A stretch of 64,000 nucleotides of DNA from Saprospiraceae bacterium. Lineage in GTDB: Bacteria; Bacteroidota; Bacteroidia; Chitinophagales; Saprospiraceae. The stretch covers positions 92,741 to 156,740 of the forward strand of contig JAHDGJ010000005.1 in the NCBI GenBank assembly GCA_020627705.1. Direction: 5' to 3'. Of this stretch, positions 15,150-24,899 are shown piece by piece; position 1 is the stretch's first letter; every line of letters starts with the position of its first letter. A program made the translations under genes and the position numbers. The notes beneath the pieces were generated by a model, which saw nothing but the letters and a program-made list of their open reading frames with translations, made no database searches and was not told the origin of the DNA.

Positions 15150-16686
15150 TCTGGTTTTTTAAATTTTTAGAAATAGAAAAAATAAAAGTACTTCCCTTAC
15201 CTAAGGATGATTTCACGGATATTAATCCACCATGCTTTTCTACTATTCCTTTACAGATGGTTAATCCCAAACCGGTTCCTTCAAACAGATCATTACTGTG
15301 AAGCTTATTAAATGTCCCAAATATCTTTTCATGATTTTTAGGATCAATACCTATACCCTCATCACTGACATAAAATTTCCATTCTAAAGCAAACTCCTCC
15401 ATTTTGATCTCCACTTTTGGCTTCTTTCCTTTTTCAACAAATTTCATCCCATTTCGAATCAAGTTGCTAAACAACTGTATCATTAAAGATTCGTCCGCGA
15501 GAATGTTAGGCATGTTTTCGGGCAAAACAATTTCTGCCTGATTTTCATCAATCTCTGATCTCAGTTCAATCAAAATCCTACTCAGCAACGATTGTAGATT
15601 GAGCTCTTTAATTTTGATTTTTTGTGTTTTTACTCTACTGTATGTCAAAAGATCATTAATCAAAAGCTGCATATTTTCGGAGCTCTTAATGACAATATCT
15701 AGATATCCTTTTGATTTCTCGTCTAATTCTGCACCAGCTCGGTTTTTTAACAAATGAGCAAAACTTACTACCGAACGTAAAGGTGCCTTAAGATCATGAG
15801 AAGCGATGTAAGCAAAACTTTCTAGTTGAAGATTAGAGTCGATATATTTTTTAAGCTCTATATTCTTTTGATCCAAAATTTCTACTTGCTCTTTAATAGT
15901 TTGAGCTTGCATGACAGACTGTGTAATGTCTCGACTAAGTTCTGCGACTGCAATTATCTGATTGTCTTGATCATATACGGGCCGATATTTATTGTTGACA
16001 TAAATCTTTAAATCCTTTTCCAAATTCATTGGTCCCTCATAAAAGAAACTTTCGCCATTAAATGCACGACTAAAATATTCCTCTTTCCATCTCTCTAATT
16101 TTTCGGGTTCTATAATGTCATGAAGGTTGGTTCCCTCCTTAACTTTATAGCCATTTTTCTTAAAATCTTCAATGCCTTGTTTGTTTATTGCAATCAACTT
16201 GTAATCTCTGTCTAGGGCATAAATTCCATCAGGGGTAGCATCCAAAATGGCCTTCAAAGTTGCTCCTTGCAAAATCTTTTGGCGATCCTTCAAAACTTGT
16301 TTTCGAATATCTCTAGCCGTCATTATTAAACCAACAATCGAATCATCAATTTCAACAGGCCTCGTATCAATAACAAAATTATACCGAGCTCCGGCTATGA
16401 CCCCTTGGAATTCCAACTCTTTAGACTCTCCTTCTAAGGCCATCTTGGATATTTCTATTATTTCCTTTAGCTCTTCAATTTTGAAAAAAGTACCAATATC
16501 AAATTTGACAGGTAAGGGCTTGGAAAATAAAAACTGATGAATTTCTTGAGCTCTTTTATTAGCAGCGATTACTTTAAGATCAGTATCTATTAAAGCAATA
16601 CTAGCTTTGGCTGCAGTAGTACATTGATAAAAAGACCTCAGCCAATCTTCACTAAACGAATAATTATTATTTAAAGCTTTACTCAC
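15133..16686 (-). CDS. PAS-domain sensor histidine kinase
   Basis: A 517-aa cytoplasmic-type sensor kinase without clear transmembrane helices. Two PAS-like domains occupy about residues 15-140 and 145-265 (the second with DATPDGIYALDRDYKL and a PAC-like AVAELSRDIT end). A dimerisation/phosphoacceptor domain follows with His297 in ASHDLKAP, then the ATPase with an N-box-like SNLIRNGMKF, G1 DEGIGIDP and G2 GTGLGLTI. The input is probably a soluble ligand, redox state or partner protein. The start codon is GTG at 16686. The gene lies 36 bp after the FAD oxidoreductase and its 3' end overlaps the convergent response regulator. Confidence 0.9.
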   Translation of the reverse strand: MSKALNNNYSFSEDWLRSFYQCTTAAKASIALIDTDLKVIAANKRAQEIHQFLFSKPLPVKFDIGTFFKIEELKEIIEISKMALEGESKELEFQGVIAGARYNFVIDTRPVEIDDSIVGLIMTARDIRKQVLKDRQKILQGATLKAILDATPDGIYALDRDYKLIAINKQGIEDFKKNGYKVKEGTNLHDIIEPEKLERWKEEYFSRAFNGESFFYEGPMNLEKDLKIYVNNKYRPVYDQDNQIIAVAELSRDITQSVMQAQTIKEQVEILDQKNIELKKYIDSNLQLESFAYIASHDLKAPLRSVVSFAHLLKNRAGAELDEKSKGYLDIVIKSSENMQLLINDLLTYSRVKTQKIKIKELNLQSLLSRILIELRSEIDENQAEIVLPENMPNILADESLMIQLFSNLIRNGMKFVEKGKKPKVEIKMEEFALEWKFYVSDEGIGIDPKNHEKIFGTFNKLHSNDLFEGTGLGLTICKGIVEKHGGLISVKSSLGKGSTFIFSISKNLKNQIIPSE

Positions 16687-16722
16687 AACAGCAACGAATT
16701 AATGTTTTTCTGATCAAATTTA

Positions 16723-18276
16723 TCATACATCATCAACTAGAATTTTGGCTACTTTAATTCCATCCATTGCAGCAGATAGAATTCCTCCAGCAAATCCAGG
16801 TCCTTCTCCACAAGGGAAAAGATTTAACATTTGAGGGTGATGTAATTTCTCATTATCTCGAGGTATTCGAATAGGGCTGGATGTTCTACTTTCAACAGCA
16901 ATGACATGGGCCTCATTGGTGATATAAGGTATGATTTTTTTCCCAAAGTTCTTAAACCCTTGCCGAAGTCTCGCACTTACAAATGGAGGTAAAATCTCTT
17001 TTACATCTGCCGAAATCAATCCTGGTATATATGAACTCTTTCCGATGGAAGTACTCATTTTGCCATCTATAAAGTCCGTCAATCTTTGCGCTGGTGCTTT
17101 TTGCGATCCATCGCTTCGCTCAAAAACCTTTTGTTCAATGTTTGCTTGAAAATCCATAGAAGCAAAAACCCCAGCATACCCCTCCTTCGAAAGTTCATCA
17201 AGCTCTATAGAAGTTACCATCCCAGAATTGGCGAATGGAGAATCTCTTCTGGCAAGACTCATGCCATTGACCACAATTTCACCAGGAGCAGTTGAGGAAG
17301 GCACAACCAATCCCCCAGGACACATACAAAAAGAAAATACACCTTTGTTATTCACTTGACTGCTCAGCGCATATTTTGCAGCTGGCAAGTATTTCGATCT
17401 TTCTTTTTGGCCATATTGTATCTGATCAATAAGTGCTTGAGGATGTTCTACCCTTACGCCTAGGGCGAAAGGCTTGGCCTCTATTTGGATATTTTTACTA
17501 TGAAGCAATTTAAAAACATCTCTGGCACTATGTCCAGTGGCCAATATTACATTTTTGCAATTGAGTTTTAAGTTTGAATTAAAGATCAAAGTTTTGACTG
17601 ACTCCGAATCTATTTCGAGATCGGTTAATCTGTGATTAAAAAATATGTGGCCTCCATGATCTTCGATGGTTTTTCGCATATTGGCTATAATGCCAGGAAG
17701 TTTGTTTGAACCAATATGCGGATGGGCATCTATAAGAATATCTGATTTAGCCCCATGCTCGACCAACACTCTTAGAATATCTATTATTTTGCCACGCTTT
17801 TTTGATCTGGTATAGAGCTTTCCATCAGAATATGTTCCTGCCCCACCTTCACCAAAACAATAATTACTATCTGGGTTGACGATCCCTTCTTGCTGAATGG
17901 CTTTTAAATCTCGCCTTCGCGCTCTGACGTCTTTACCTCTATCAAATACTAATGGCTTCAAACCGAGGCGTATTAACTCCAGCGCTGCAAAATATCCCGC
18001 AGGGCCGGCCCCAATTATATGCACTTCTTCGGCATTGGAAACATCCTGTAATTGATCACTATATCGCGGCTCGCTGTTAGCATATTGGCTTTTATAAACA
18101 TCTATTTGAAGAACATATGCAGGACGCCTACCTCTAGCATCTAAAGATCTCTTTCTTATGACCAGGTCGGATATTTCGCCTTCGCTAAAACCACTAGCTT
18201 GAGCACTCAACTTTTTGATTAAAGCAGCATTATCCAAATTGGCTGGAAATACTTTTATAGAAACATTTTTTTTCAA
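16723..18276 (-). CDS. FAD-dependent oxidoreductase (COG2509-type)
   Basis: A 517-aa flavoprotein. After an N-terminal ferredoxin-like extension (about residues 1-80), the dinucleotide-binding motif GAGPAGYFAALELIRLG appears, then VFDRG, a second ATG/GH segment (ILATGHSARD) and a C-terminal FAD-contacting GEGPGFAGGILSAAMDG. The pattern matches the uncharacterised FAD-dependent dehydrogenases of COG2509; the substrate is unknown. Its start overlaps the kdsA stop by 4 bp, so the genes are translationally coupled, although no metabolic link is known. Confidence 0.85.
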   Translation of the reverse strand: MKKNVSIKVFPANLDNAALIKKLSAQASGFSEGEISDLVIRKRSLDARGRRPAYVLQIDVYKSQYANSEPRYSDQLQDVSNAEEVHIIGAGPAGYFAALELIRLGLKPLVFDRGKDVRARRRDLKAIQQEGIVNPDSNYCFGEGGAGTYSDGKLYTRSKKRGKIIDILRVLVEHGAKSDILIDAHPHIGSNKLPGIIANMRKTIEDHGGHIFFNHRLTDLEIDSESVKTLIFNSNLKLNCKNVILATGHSARDVFKLLHSKNIQIEAKPFALGVRVEHPQALIDQIQYGQKERSKYLPAAKYALSSQVNNKGVFSFCMCPGGLVVPSSTAPGEIVVNGMSLARRDSPFANSGMVTSIELDELSKEGYAGVFASMDFQANIEQKVFERSDGSQKAPAQRLTDFIDGKMSTSIGKSSYIPGLISADVKEILPPFVSARLRQGFKNFGKKIIPYITNEAHVIAVESRTSSPIRIPRDNEKLHHPQMLNLFPCGEGPGFAGGILSAAMDGIKVAKILVDDV

Positions 18277-19070
18277 GAATCCACCGCTTTTTTTATGGCT
18301 AATAGTTTTAGCAAGAGCTCTCTTATATCATCCAAAGGCAGCATGGTACTTCCATCAGATTTAGCGCTAGCAGGGGAAGTATGGGTTTCAATAAATAGCC
18401 CATTTACCCCAACAGCAACTCCAGCTTTGGCAATCGTTTCTATCATTTTGGGATTCCCACCAGTTACCCCACTACTAAGATTTGGTTTTTGTTGAGAATG
18501 CGTACAATCCAAAACAACCAAACTATTTAAATCTTGCATTTTAGGGATACTCCTAAAGTCCACAACCAAATCTTGATATCCAAAACTTGAACCTCGCTCT
18601 GTAAGCCAAATATTTTCGCAACCTCCAGACCGAACCTTCTCTTTTACAAACCGCATTGATTCTGGGCTCAAAAACTGGCCTTTTTTAATATTTACGCAGC
18701 CACCGTACTTACCAGCTGCTACCAATAAATCCGTTTGGCGACTCAAAAATGCCGGTATTTGTAGCACATCCACAATAGTACTAACCTTTTGCGCTTCCAA
18801 AGGCGAATGCACATCAGTTGTGGTAGGTAATTTTAAATTTGTTCTGATCGATTTTAATATTTCTAAGGCTTCGTCATCACCGATTCCTTGGAAGCTTTTA
18901 ATGCTGGTACGGTTTGCTTTTCTGTAGGAAGCCTTAAAAAGCAAAGGTATTTGGAGTTCTGAGCAAATTTCTTTCAGTTTTCCAGCTATTTCGGTAGTCA
19001 AAGCAGCACTCTCAATGACACAAGGCCCAGCAATCAAAAACAAATTTCCTTTTAAAAATGGCTGAATCAT
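18273..19070 (-). CDS. kdsA: 3-deoxy-8-phosphooctulonate synthase (KdsA)
   Basis: Cytoplasmic enzyme that condenses phosphoenolpyruvate with arabinose 5-phosphate to give Kdo-8-phosphate, the committed precursor of the Kdo sugars of lipopolysaccharide. At 265 aa it is close to the usual length. Family motifs are visible: LIAGPCVIES, LLFKASYRKANRTS, TTDVHSPLEA, the DLLVAAGKYGGCVNIKKGQF segment and the SDGSTMLPL end. It confirms an LPS-bearing outer membrane. A near-consensus -7 motif (TAATTTCG, 19082-19075) ends 4 nt before the ATG. Confidence 0.95.
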   Translation of the reverse strand: MIQPFLKGNLFLIAGPCVIESAALTTEIAGKLKEICSELQIPLLFKASYRKANRTSIKSFQGIGDDEALEILKSIRTNLKLPTTTDVHSPLEAQKVSTIVDVLQIPAFLSRQTDLLVAAGKYGGCVNIKKGQFLSPESMRFVKEKVRSGGCENIWLTERGSSFGYQDLVVDFRSIPKMQDLNSLVVLDCTHSQQKPNLSSGVTGGNPKMIETIAKAGVAVGVNGLFIETHTSPASAKSDGSTMLPLDDIRELLLKLLAIKKAVDS

Positions 19071-19074
19071 AGAA

Positions 19075-19082
19075 CGAAATTA
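19075..19082 (-). promoter_or_regulatory. Near-consensus -7 motif (TAATTTCG) abutting the kdsA start
   Basis: Seven of eight positions are compatible with TAnnTTTG on the minus strand (C replaces one T), and the motif ends 4 nt before the kdsA ATG. It is supported mainly by the same geometry at other genes of this window. Confidence 0.35.
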
Positions 19083-19220
19083 GCTTTTTTAATTTCTCTT
19101 AACGACGATTTCTACATGTCCTTAATAATCGACCAACTGTACAGAGTTCTCTATTAAAAATGAAACCAATGTTCGAACGATCTCATTTATAAGTTAACAC
19201 GCAATAGCAGGCAAAATTTG

Positions 19221-19228
19221 TACATTTG
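19221..19228 (+). promoter_or_regulatory. -7 promoter motif (TACATTTG) for yidC
   Basis: Exact TAnnTTTG match, ending 20 nt before the yidC ATG. A -33 TTG is not obvious at the usual distance. Confidence 0.5.
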
Positions 19229-19248
19229 CTGTCCCTTTAAAAGAAGGC

Positions 19249-21123
19249 ATGGATAGAAATCAACTCACAGGAATATTACTGATTCTCCTTATACTCATAG
19301 GATGGTCATGGTTTACTCAACCTACTCAAGAGCAAATAGAAGCTCAAAAAAGACTTTCGGATTCAATTGAACTTGTCAAACAACAAGAGCTACAGCAATC
19401 CATTCAAGTTAAAGAGACAAGAGTTGTCTCTCCTTTAGAGGACAGCTTGGCAAAAGTTCGAAAACTACAAAGTTTTGGATCTTTCGCTCAATCTGTTGAA
19501 GGAGAAGAACAACTTTATACTCTAGAAAATGAAGTGATTAAAATTAGCTTCACAAATAAAGGTGGGACTATAAAGGAAGCACTAATCAAAGAACATAAAA
19601 AAGTGCTTTCGGACTCGCTTAATAATGAGGTGAAGATTGACCTTAGGTTGTTAGAGGATGAAAAAAACAAATTTGAATATTACATTCCTCAAGGTAGTGG
19701 TCAAATTAAAACATCAGATTTATTTTTTAGTGCAAGCCAAACGTCAAATGCTATAGAATTTGTCACTCAATCGGCAGAAGGCGCCACCATCAAACAAAAA
19801 TATAGCCTTGGAGCTAATTATGATTTGGACTACGAAGTGCAATTTTCTGGAGTTTCACCTAGTGGCGCGGATGGAGAAAGTGTGAAGCTAAAATGGGTCA
19901 ATCACCTCGACCGTCTGGAGAAGAATGTCATGTTCGAAAAAACCTATTCTACCGTTTACTTTAAAGAAAAAGACGATGATGACACGGATTATTGCTCTTG
20001 TAGAGGTGATGACGAAATAGAAAAAGACAAACGCATAGAATGGGTTTCTCATGTAAATCAATTTTTCAACACTTCGTTGATGAGCGAAGGGCAGGCATTT
20101 ACTTATGCTAACATGGAAACCCAAATGCTGGATGAAGAAAGCGATGATCTTAAGGTATTAAAAACAGAACTCGGTGTTCCTTTAAATGGAGGTGCACCAT
20201 TCAAAATGAAAATGTACATTGGACCAAATGAGTTCAATAGTTTGAGAGCCTATGACAATGGGTTGGAAGAAATCATCCCGTTCGGGCGAAGTATTTTTGG
20301 TTCTATAAACCGATGGGTAATACGCCCGGCTTTTAATTTTATAAGCAATTACATTGGTTCAAAAGGTGTAGTAATCATTGTCTTAATCTTCATCTTGAAG
20401 ATGCTCCTTTATCCTTTAATGTACAAAATGCTCTTCTCGCAAGCGCGGATGCAGGCCTTAAAACCTCAAATAGAAAAACTTACAGAAAAGTATAAAGATG
20501 AGCCCCAACAAAAGCAGGTAGAGACGATGAAGATCTACCGAGAATATGGCGTAAGTCCTTTTGGAGGTTGTATGCCCATGATCATACAAATGCCCATTTG
20601 GTATGCCTTGTTTAGGTTTTTCCCAGCATCAATAACATTCAGACAAGAACCATTTTTGTGGGCGACGGATTTGTCTTCGTATGATGTTTTTACGAACATT
20701 CCTTTTGACATTCCTATGTTTGGATCGCACATAAGTCTCTTTACGATTTTATGGGCAATAACGACTATTCTATATACTTATTATAATACCAAGCATATGG
20801 ACATGTCTGCAAACCCTGCGATGAAATATGTCCAATATTTTATGCCTATAACCTTTTTGGTGTTTTTTAATCAGTACGCCTCAGGATTGACTTGTTATAT
20901 GTTCTTTTCTAATCTTTTCAACATCATGCAAACCTTAATAACCAAGCGTTTTGTATTTGACAACGACAAGATCAAAGCTGAACTAGAAAAGCAAAAAACA
21001 GAAAATCTAAAGAAACCGAAAAAGCAAGGATTCCAATCTCGCTTGGAAGAAGCAATGAAAAAGCAACAAGAAATTCAGAAGAAGAGAGAGCAACAAAAAA
21101 AGGCAAATCGAAGGAAGAAATAA
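19249..21123 (+). CDS. yidC: Membrane protein insertase YidC
   Basis: Inner-membrane insertase that integrates and folds membrane proteins with or without SecYEG. The 624-aa protein has the Gram-negative layout: an N-terminal membrane helix (ILLILLILIGWSWF), a large periplasmic beta domain (about residues 80-345), then the conserved five-helix core beginning near residue 365. The core contains the amphipathic MQALKPQIEKLTEKYKDEPQ segment and GGCMPMIIQMPIWYALF. The C-terminus is strongly lysine-rich, as in other Bacteroidota YidC proteins, which may help ribosome contact. A short cysteine pair (CSC) in the periplasmic domain is unusual and of unknown meaning. Confidence 0.95.
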   Translation: MDRNQLTGILLILLILIGWSWFTQPTQEQIEAQKRLSDSIELVKQQELQQSIQVKETRVVSPLEDSLAKVRKLQSFGSFAQSVEGEEQLYTLENEVIKISFTNKGGTIKEALIKEHKKVLSDSLNNEVKIDLRLLEDEKNKFEYYIPQGSGQIKTSDLFFSASQTSNAIEFVTQSAEGATIKQKYSLGANYDLDYEVQFSGVSPSGADGESVKLKWVNHLDRLEKNVMFEKTYSTVYFKEKDDDDTDYCSCRGDDEIEKDKRIEWVSHVNQFFNTSLMSEGQAFTYANMETQMLDEESDDLKVLKTELGVPLNGGAPFKMKMYIGPNEFNSLRAYDNGLEEIIPFGRSIFGSINRWVIRPAFNFISNYIGSKGVVIIVLIFILKMLLYPLMYKMLFSQARMQALKPQIEKLTEKYKDEPQQKQVETMKIYREYGVSPFGGCMPMIIQMPIWYALFRFFPASITFRQEPFLWATDLSSYDVFTNIPFDIPMFGSHISLFTILWAITTILYTYYNTKHMDMSANPAMKYVQYFMPITFLVFFNQYASGLTCYMFFSNLFNIMQTLITKRFVFDNDKIKAELEKQKTENLKKPKKQGFQSRLEEAMKKQQEIQKKREQQKKANRRKK

Positions 21124-21160
21124 AAATTACTATTTTTAGTAAAATCAATTTAATTCTTGT

Positions 21161-22207
21161 TTGGATTCGACACACAACACTATAGGAATCATTGGCTCTG
21201 GCAGTTTTGGTATTACAATGGCCAAATTGTTGAGTAAAAACGTAAAAGTTTTACTCTTTTCTAGAAGACATAAAGATCTTGATGCTTTAAACAAACACCA
21301 TGCACATTTACACAGTGATCTAAGTGGTGATATAGAACTAACCTCTGATGCTGCAGATCTTTGTACTAGATGTAATATTATCTTCCCTGTTGTCCCATCC
21401 TCCAGATTCCGATCGATGATGCAAGATTTTTCGAAGCACCTTAATCCTTCGCATATTCTGATTCATTGCACCAAAGGATTTGACTACAGATACAAAGAAG
21501 CTGGTCAATTAAACAGAATAAACAAGGTTTCTAGGGATCAGGTTTCTACAATGAGTGAGGTTATCAAAGAAGAGTCTACTGTTTTGCGTGTGGGATGTGT
21601 AGCCGGGCCTAATTTGGCAAGAGAAATTTTACAAGGAAAACCCGCGGCCACTGTCATTGCCTCCGAATTTCAAGAAGTTATTGATTTAGGAATCAAGTTA
21701 CTTTCGAGCAACCAATTTTTTGTTTTCGGTTCCAATGATATCCGAGGAGCTGAAATAGCTGGTTCTTTCAAAAATATTATTGCTTTAGGTTCCGGTCTAT
21801 TGGAAGGATTAAACATGGGCAAAAATGCACAGGCCATAATAATTACAAGGGGATTACATGAAATGGTCTTGTTTGGTCAAAAATTTGGGACAAAAGGAAG
21901 AGCTTTTTTAGGCTCTGCCGGAATTGGAGACTTGGTAGCCACTGCTACAAGTCATAACAGTAGAAACTTCACATTTGGGCACCGCATTGCCAAAGGAGAA
22001 TCTCTGGAAGATGTGATCTCTACAAGTAAAGAAGTGGTTGAGGGCTTAAGAACATTAAAAATTGTAAAAAACTTGATGGCTACGTATAAATTAAGGTTAC
22101 CTATTACGAGTACGTTGTATTCTATTTTTTATGAAGGGATGGATCCACAAAAAGCACTTAATCTTTTAATGAAGTCTCCATTCAAAAAAGACGTAATTTT
22201 CGACTAA
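21161..22207 (+). CDS. gpsA: NAD(P)H-dependent glycerol-3-phosphate dehydrogenase GpsA
   Basis: Reduces dihydroxyacetone phosphate to sn-glycerol 3-phosphate for phospholipid synthesis. The 348-aa protein shows the N-terminal Rossmann motif GIIGSGSFG, the substrate-domain lysine segment SFKNIIALGSGLLEGL, AFLGSAGIGDLVATATS and the C-terminal RLPITSTLYSIFYEG. The start is TTG at 21161: an in-frame stop at 21140-21142 and the absence of any ATG or GTG before the Rossmann motif leave no other choice. It lies 37 bp after yidC and may be co-transcribed with it. Confidence 0.93.
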   Translation: MDSTHNTIGIIGSGSFGITMAKLLSKNVKVLLFSRRHKDLDALNKHHAHLHSDLSGDIELTSDAADLCTRCNIIFPVVPSSRFRSMMQDFSKHLNPSHILIHCTKGFDYRYKEAGQLNRINKVSRDQVSTMSEVIKEESTVLRVGCVAGPNLAREILQGKPAATVIASEFQEVIDLGIKLLSSNQFFVFGSNDIRGAEIAGSFKNIIALGSGLLEGLNMGKNAQAIIITRGLHEMVLFGQKFGTKGRAFLGSAGIGDLVATATSHNSRNFTFGHRIAKGESLEDVISTSKEVVEGLRTLKIVKNLMATYKLRLPITSTLYSIFYEGMDPQKALNLLMKSPFKKDVIFD

Positions 22208-22373
22208 TTGCGCCACGCTTCCAGCTTGCTTATAAGCATTATCAAGCGTCAAGTGTATTCAGTAATAACTTATAGTCGAGGTCTGAATTAGTAAATTGAA
22301 TATCAAATCTTAAGACACAAATCCTAATTTTAAGGACCATTGAAAACACCCGATAATTATCAAAGTAGAAGTA

Positions 22374-23705
22374 ATGAATCAAATTAAATGTCCGAATTGC
22401 CAAGAAGTATTTAAAGTCGATGAAACGGGCTTGGCTGAGATCCGTAAGCAAGTACGTGACAGTTCATTTAAAGAAGAAATTTCGTCTCGATTGGCAATTA
22501 TAGAGCAACAAAAAGAAGATGCGATCAAGTTAACCAAAGCCGAAAAAGACCAAGAATTAACAGAATTAAAAGCAAAACTTCAAAGCGCTCAAGCAGAGAA
22601 AGAAAGTGCCATAAAACTAGCAGAGGCAAATACTAGGAGTTCTTTTAGGGAAGCTTGGGCAGAAAGACAAGAAAAGTTTAGCACAGAACTATCTTCCAAA
22701 AATGATGAAATCAATGAGTTAAAATCTAAAGTTAGCAATGCAGAAGCTGCGAAACAAATTGCCATATTGGAGTCCCTTAAATCAGTAGAAAAAGAACGTG
22801 ATGACTACAAAAATTTAGTGAGTGCCATGGAGGCTGAAAAAGAACGCCTTAAAAACTCTTTAGCAGAAAAATATAATGCCGAACTTCAAATCAAGAATGA
22901 CATCATCAAAATGAAGGATGAGGAGATCGCACTGCGAAAGGACATGAAAATGAAATTGTCCACAAAGATGCTGGGTGAGACCTTAGAACTTCATTGCGAA
23001 GCAGAATTTAATAAAATACGTACCACTGCTTTTCCCAATGCATTTTTTGGGAAAGATAATGATGCAAGCAGTGGAACAAAGGGAGATTTTATCTTTAGAG
23101 AAACGGATCATCTTGGAAATGAAATCATCTCCATCATGTTTGAAATGAAAAACGAAGGGGACCAAACGGCAACCAAAAAGAAAAACGAAGACTTCTTGGC
23201 CAAATTAGATAAGGATCGAACAGTCAAAAAATGTGAATATGCCGTACTCGTTACCCTGCTTGAAGCCGACAGCGAATTGTACAATGCTGGCATTGTCGAT
23301 GTATCCTATCATTATCCTAAAATGTATGTGGCCCGTCCTCAATTCTTTATACCTATTATTTCATTTCTTAGAAATGCTGCGCTCAATTCGATGAAATACA
23401 AAGCAGAACTGGCTTTGGTCAAAAATCAGAATATTGACATCACCAATTTTGAAGAAAAAATGGAGGCCTTCAAAATGGGCTTTGCTAGAAACTATGATTT
23501 GGCTAGTCGCAAATTCAAAACTGCCATTGATGAAATCGATAAGACCATCAAACATCTCCAAAAAACCAAAGAGGCTTTACTTTCTTCAGAAAACAATCTT
23601 CGATTGGCAAACAATAAAGCAGAGGACTTAAGTATTAAAAGATTAACCAAAGGAAATCCTACCATGAAAGCCAAATTTGATGCTTTGGCTGATGAGGAGG
23701 AATAA
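22374..23705 (+). CDS. DUF2130 domain protein
   Basis: A 443-aa soluble protein. A short N-terminal zinc-finger-like pair of cysteines ([10 protein letters not shown]) precedes a long charged coiled coil (about residues 25-195). The DUF2130 domain follows (about 200-345), with [29 protein letters not shown] and [19 protein letters not shown]. The domain resembles PD-(D/E)xK-type nuclease folds and RmuC-like proteins in architecture, but its activity is not established. A 166-bp gap separates it from gpsA, so it probably has its own promoter; none was recognised. Confidence 0.82.
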   Translation: MNQIKCPNCQEVFKVDETGLAEIRKQVRDSSFKEEISSRLAIIEQQKEDAIKLTKAEKDQELTELKAKLQSAQAEKESAIKLAEANTRSSFREAWAERQEKFSTELSSKNDEINELKSKVSNAEAAKQIAILESLKSVEKERDDYKNLVSAMEAEKERLKNSLAEKYNAELQIKNDIIKMKDEEIALRKDMKMKLSTKMLGETLELHCEAEFNKIRTTAFPNAFFGKDNDASSGTKGDFIFRETDHLGNEIISIMFEMKNEGDQTATKKKNEDFLAKLDKDRTVKKCEYAVLVTLLEADSELYNAGIVDVSYHYPKMYVARPQFFIPIISFLRNAALNSMKYKAELALVKNQNIDITNFEEKMEAFKMGFARNYDLASRKFKTAIDEIDKTIKHLQKTKEALLSSENNLRLANNKAEDLSIKRLTKGNPTMKAKFDALADEEE

Positions 23706-23860
23706 GATTTTTAAGCTTTGGGATTAATCCAAGCCAAATGGCCATTTATCGAAACTATCTCCTAAATCGCAGAATATCTGAGAAATAAAGAAACTAATCG
23801 AAGTAGAATTGTATTGATGTAAAAGGATTCGTATTTTCATTTTATCTAATACATTAGTAC

Positions 23861-24862
23861 ATGACAACTAGTACAAAACCTAAATCATTTTGGAGCAAAC
23901 CTGAAGGCAAAACAGGCGCTTTATTTCTTATTGCAATGCTTGGCTTAGGCGGATGGGCTTTGCTCACCTTTGGAGGTGCAATTGCAACATTTTTTGCTGG
24001 ATTACTCGGAAAGATTGTGATTTTCGGAGTACTTGGATTAATTGTTTATATGGCTATTGATCCAAAAACTAGAGCCTTGGTATCCTATATGTACCAAAGC
24101 GTAATGCGCAAAATTACAGGCATGTTTATCACCATAGACCCAGTCGGTATTCTAAAAAACTATGTTAGTGACTTAGAAAACAACTTGCGTAAAATGGGCA
24201 AAAGAATTGGCGACCTTAAAGGACAAGCGAGAAAGCTCAAAACTATGGTAAGTGATAATAACAAAGAAATTGAGAATAACATTATTCTTGCTAAGAAAGC
24301 CAAAGAAACAGGCAATCAAAAAGCTATGCTTTTGTCTACAAGAAAAGCTGCAAGGTTAAAAGAAACCAATGGAAAATATATCGCTTTGCACAGCAAAATT
24401 TCTGTATTGTATAAAGTGCTTACCAAAATGTATTCGAACTCAGAAATATTATTGGAAGACACCAAAGATCAAGTACGAGTAAAAGAACAAGAACGAAAGG
24501 CGATTAGAGCTTCACACTCAGCCATGAAATCAGCCATGAGCGTAATCAAAGGAGACCCAGATAAGCGAGCTATGTTTGATCAAGCCATGGAACATATGGC
24601 CGATGATGTGGCAAACAAAATTGGTGAGATGGAACAATTCATGGAAATGTCTTCTGACTTTATGGATTCCATTGATCTACAAAATGGCGTATTTGAAGAG
24701 AAAGGATTAAAGATGTTGGAAGAATACGAAAAGAAGAGCACGCTTCTCCTCATGGGTGGACAGGAGCAAATCGATGATGACATTCTCGACCTTAAAGTGC
24801 CCGAGATTCAGTCCAATGAAATAGACGGAAAGGGCAGTTCTTATGAAGGCCTTTTTGATTAA
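23861..24862 (+). CDS. Membrane-anchored coiled-coil protein, PspA/IM30-like
   Basis: A 333-aa protein with a short basic N-terminus, two closely spaced hydrophobic segments (about residues 18-65, glycine-rich) and then a long helical, lysine- and glutamate-rich region (about 85-290). The helical part resembles the PspA/IM30 coiled-coil fold in spacing and composition (ILKNYVSDLENNLRKMGKRI). An acidic tail ends in SSYEGLFD. It is not a standard PspA, which lacks such membrane helices, and the family is not one I can name. A role in membrane maintenance is inference. A clean terminator follows. Confidence 0.6.
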   Translation: MTTSTKPKSFWSKPEGKTGALFLIAMLGLGGWALLTFGGAIATFFAGLLGKIVIFGVLGLIVYMAIDPKTRALVSYMYQSVMRKITGMFITIDPVGILKNYVSDLENNLRKMGKRIGDLKGQARKLKTMVSDNNKEIENNIILAKKAKETGNQKAMLLSTRKAARLKETNGKYIALHSKISVLYKVLTKMYSNSEILLEDTKDQVRVKEQERKAIRASHSAMKSAMSVIKGDPDKRAMFDQAMEHMADDVANKIGEMEQFMEMSSDFMDSIDLQNGVFEEKGLKMLEEYEKKSTLLLMGGQEQIDDDILDLKVPEIQSNEIDGKGSSYEGLFD

Positions 24863-24867
24863 AATTT

Positions 24868-24890
24868 AAAAGCCCCTTTGGGGCTTTTTT
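24868..24890 (+). terminator. Rho-independent terminator
   Basis: A perfect 9-bp stem (aaaagcccc at 24868-24876 with ggggctttt at 24880-24888), a 3-nt loop and a following T-tract lie directly after the PspA-like gene. Confidence 0.92.
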
Positions 24891-24899
24891 TATGTTCTT

